From contig JACQYX010000012.1 in NCBI GenBank assembly GCA_016207985.1, positions 1-5,220 on the forward strand: DNA of 5,220 nt. Reading direction: 5' to 3'. Each line of letters starts with the position of its first letter. Positions within the stretch are counted from its first letter, which is position 1. The position numbers and the translations under genes are program-made. Positions 3,134 to 5,220 of this stretch are shown here, in pieces. Source of the DNA: Ignavibacteriales bacterium (GTDB taxonomy: Bacteria > Bacteroidota > Ignavibacteria > UBA10030 > SZUA-254). The notes beneath the pieces were generated by a model. It made no database searches. It was not told the origin of the DNA and saw only the letters and a program-made list of their open reading frames with translations.

Positions 3134-5220
3134 TTAGCGGATGAGGATCATCTTCTTAACCGTCTGGTACGAGCCAAGCTGAGCTCCATCCTCATCGATT
3201 CCTTCGGCGACGAGACGATAGAAGTATATACCGGAAGCTAGTGTCTCAGCACTGAATTCAACTTCCTGCATACCTTCGGCCATCTCTTCCCGATCCAATA
3301 ATGTCGCGATCTCCTGACCAAGCATATTGTACACCTTCAACGTGACGATTGCTTCTTCAGGTAGATCGAACTGAATCGTCGTTATTGGATTGAACGGATT
3401 CGGATAGTTCTGATACAACGCATAAGCTACCGGCTCCTGCGGCACTCCACCCTGCATCGGTATTATTACCGCCGGTATTGCACTCGGATTCGCCCTGAGA
3501 TACGAGACTTCCGATAACATCTTGTATCCCTTAAACACTAACGAATCTGCAAAATAAAGTGTATCGAGCGGTCCTTCAAATGCTCTATTGATGCTATCTA
3601 CCGTTGCCGCGAGATTTGAATATACCGATGATTCAGCAAATACTTTGGCTTCGGTGACTTCATCATACTGTCCCATCATCACTGAATCACCATATGCTGC
3701 GATTTCTTTTATCATCAATCCATTCAACGGATTGCTCGTGCCGTCTTCGTATATCAACTCACCAAAGCCCCTTGGTATCTTGCCCATTCCGCTTGCGGTG
3801 ATGTTGAACTTCAAAGCTACCAGTCCTGCGAACAGCTTGTTGTCGTGCTTCGTAGGCGGCAACGATTTTTGTTGTTTCACGAGCGGCTTGGCATTAACGA
3901 ACGCATCAAATCCTCTCGGTGTCCCTGTATGAAGTGTCAATGACTTTTTCACAATCAACGTTTTCAGAACATCGCCGTACTTCAACGTCTGGAACCAGCC
4001 ATATTGCTTCACACTATCTGTTCGTATCTTTCCGACTACCATTCCATCCGTACCATAACCACCATCTAGGAATGTCTCGAACAAGGCATTCACGCGGTTG
4101 GGCATCGGAAGCTTCGGAACGTTATGCACAAACGTGACTATCTTTGAGGATTTTCCAAGCTGTGCACCATCCCTTGACCACCAGTATTTCGATATCTTTT
4201 GCTCCTTACCTTTATTGCCGTAGCCGTAGACGTATACTGTATCGCCTGCATTGAGTGTGGTTGAGAATGCAAAATCCCACTTCTTGTTCTTCGTCTCTGC
4301 AGGTGTCGCTGTCGATGGCGGGATCGTTCCGAATGGGAAACCGTCTTCTATCGCATGACTGAACTCCATATGGAGATCGTTTACATTGTTGCTATCGCAA
4401 ACGACATACAACAGGAAGTCTACTCTGACCGGTTTGCGTTTGACGTATTTATTGATCTTACCTTTATTGTCTACATCGAGTGCAACACTCTCCGGCATGA
4501 AGCTGCGGTACATCGCCAAGTAAGCCGAGTCGCGCTCGAATGTTGCCGTGATGTTTTTGTTCGCATCCATTATGATACTTAACGGATTGGTTGTGCCTGT
4601 TGCACTTCCGCTCCACTCCTTGAATTTCCAACTTAAATCATCCGGCGTTGCTGTTAGCTCAACCGAGGTTCCATGATTGTATGTCGGCTGATCTGGATCC
4701 TTGGTAACCGTACCACTTCCGACGACGGCAACATCTAATGTATATGTGTTGATGGCATATTTCGCAGTGATGCTGTGGTTCGCATCAATGTCTTTAAATG
4801 TATAGCTCGTCGTCGAATCCGGAACATATACATCGTCTGCAAATACACTATCCACATGGTAGCCAACACTGGGTGCTATAGCGAAAGCAAGATCATCACC
4901 GCAGTTGACGACCGAAGTGCCCGGAGTTATTGTTCCGTTTGCACCTTGTGTAACGGTAATTGTATATGTTTTCATCGCGAACTTTACATAAATCGTATGG
5001 TTCGCATCGACATCGTTGAATGTGTAGCTCGACGGTGCACCAATATATCCATCATCTACAAATACACTATCGACTTTATAGCATGTCGCTGGATAGAAGT
5101 CGAATGTCTGATCGTCACCTGCAGTGACTATCACCGATCCTGATGGATTTATCGTTCCGTTCGGACCTGCTGTTGCGAGGATTGTAAATGATGTAATAAC
5201 TGGCTCACCAATTGCAAAGT
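3134..5220 (-). CDS. Large secreted protein with InlB-B-type repeats and a T9SS sorting domain, 5' end outside the window
   Basis: The frame is open from the right edge to TAA at 3134, giving 694 residues (numbered from the first full codon at 5218). It has no start in the window; a GTG at 5134 lies inside the first repeat and is not a true start. Residues 10-83 and 84-157 are tandem repeats of the InlB B-repeat / bacterial-repeat type (DSVFVDD or DSVFADD, SYTF, DANH). Residues 158-230 are a divergent third copy (GSGTV, LTATPDD, FKEWSGSATG, MDANKNITATF). Residues 231-598 are an unnamed module that includes YVYGYGNKGKEQKISKYWW, LPMPNRVNALFETF and GFGELIYEDGTSNPLNGLM. Residues 599-694 are a type A sorting domain: YQNYPNPFNP, LKVYNMLGQEIATL, GIYFYRL and a final KKMILIR. 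Such proteins cross the outer membrane by the type IX system and stay surface-attached or are released. Binding partner or activity is unknown. Confidence 0.93.
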   Translation of the reverse strand, partial: FAIGEPVITSFTILATAGPNGTINPSGSVIVTAGDDQTFDFYPATCYKVDSVFVDDGYIGAPSSYTFNDVDANHTIYVKFAMKTYTITVTQGANGTITPGTSVVNCGDDLAFAIAPSVGYHVDSVFADDVYVPDSTTSYTFKDIDANHSITAKYAINTYTLDVAVVGSGTVTKDPDQPTYNHGTSVELTATPDDLSWKFKEWSGSATGTTNPLSIIMDANKNITATFERDSAYLAMYRSFMPESVALDVDNKGKINKYVKRKPVRVDFLLYVVCDSNNVNDLHMEFSHAIEDGFPFGTIPPSTATPAETKNKKWDFAFSTTLNAGDTVYVYGYGNKGKEQKISKYWWSRDGAQLGKSSKIVTFVHNVPKLPMPNRVNALFETFLDGGYGTDGMVVGKIRTDSVKQYGWFQTLKYGDVLKTLIVKKSLTLHTGTPRGFDAFVNAKPLVKQQKSLPPTKHDNKLFAGLVALKFNITASGMGKIPRGFGELIYEDGTSNPLNGLMIKEIAAYGDSVMMGQYDEVTEAKVFAESSVYSNLAATVDSINRAFEGPLDTLYFADSLVFKGYKMLSEVSYLRANPSAIPAVIIPMQGGVPQEPVAYALYQNYPNPFNPITTIQFDLPEEAIVTLKVYNMLGQEIATLLDREEMAEGMQEVEFSAETLASGIYFYRLVAEGIDEDGAQLGSYQTVKKMILIR
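3137..3424 (-). other. T9SS type A C-terminal sorting domain
   Basis: The last 96 residues of the secreted protein hold the usual blocks: NYPNPFNP followed by a hydrophobic strand (TTIQFDLP), VTLKVYNMLGQEIATL, a VEFSAETLASGIYFYRL block, and a basic-hydrophobic end (KKMILIR). In families carrying this tail, T9SS recognises and usually removes it. A T9SS must therefore be encoded elsewhere in the genome. Confidence 0.9.
4529..5191 (-). repeat. Three tandem extracellular repeat domains within the secreted protein
   Basis: Units lie at 4970-5191 and 4748-4969 (both exactly 222 bases, 74 residues) and at 4529-4747 (219 bases, 73 residues). The first two share a pattern (TAGPNGTINP and TQGANGTITP, GDD, VDSVF, SYTF, D-DANH) and visible DNA similarity, so they arose by a duplication not long ago on the family's scale. 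The third follows the more canonical form with FKEWSG and ITATF. More units may lie beyond the right edge, because the frame is open there and preceded by FAIGEPVIT. Confidence 0.85.

Noticed and set aside
5132..5134. GTG as the start of the large secreted protein.
   Set aside because: The frame is open to the window edge, and the 28 upstream codons (including TAGPNGTINP) complete the first repeat unit. The true start with a signal peptide must lie further right.
4775..5143. Plus-strand open frame of 122 codons opposite the repeat domains.
   Set aside because: It mirrors the antisense of a well-supported coding repeat, has a cysteine- and arginine-rich composition, and matches no family. The shorter plus-strand frames at 823-1050, 1533-1733, 3588-3932, 3919-4137 and 4355-4582 are shadows of the same kind.

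Overview
The window reads as a piece of chromosome from a bacterium of the Bacteroidota/Chlorobiota side of the FCB group, most likely Ignavibacteria or a related uncultured lineage. Three things point there: a secreted protein with a YPNPFNP-type type IX secretion (T9SS) sorting domain, a GWxTD-domain protein, and palindromic intergenic repeats of kinds I associate with these genomes. The assignment is an inference from gene families, not a search result. Every gene supported here lies on the minus strand, so transcription runs from right to left.

Right part (3134-5220): the 3' two thirds or more of a large secreted or surface protein. The gene enters from the right edge. It has two 74-residue tandem InlB-B/bacterial-repeat-type domains, a third divergent copy, about 370 residues of a module I cannot name, and a C-terminal T9SS type A sorting domain.

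Middle (2593-3133): 541 bases without a credible gene but dense in hairpins. In transcription order these are a perfect 15-bp palindrome pair just after the stop codon, two imperfect hairpins, a rho-independent terminator, a roughly 137-bp nested inverted repeat that looks like a non-coding mobile or REP-like element, and two hairpins sharing a GTTCCCAAA core just upstream of the next gene.

Left part (1-2592): a tightly packed three-gene run. It holds a YjbQ/UPF0047 protein, a GWxTD-domain protein 3 bases further on, and an LpxL-type lipid acyltransferase 8 bases after that, which leaves the window at the left edge. The GWxTD gene is interrupted by one in-frame TAG codon at 1453-1455. The frame and family-like sequence continue perfectly on both sides, so it is a point nonsense mutation, a sequencing error or a readthrough site, and not two separate genes.

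The two outer genes imply export: the right-hand protein is predicted to be secreted by T9SS, and the GWxTD protein has a signal peptide. The acyltransferase would act at the inner membrane on lipid A or another acylated lipid. I see no mobile-element enzyme, CRISPR array, RNA gene or defence system. The points worth follow-up are the amber codon and the repeat-packed intergenic region.
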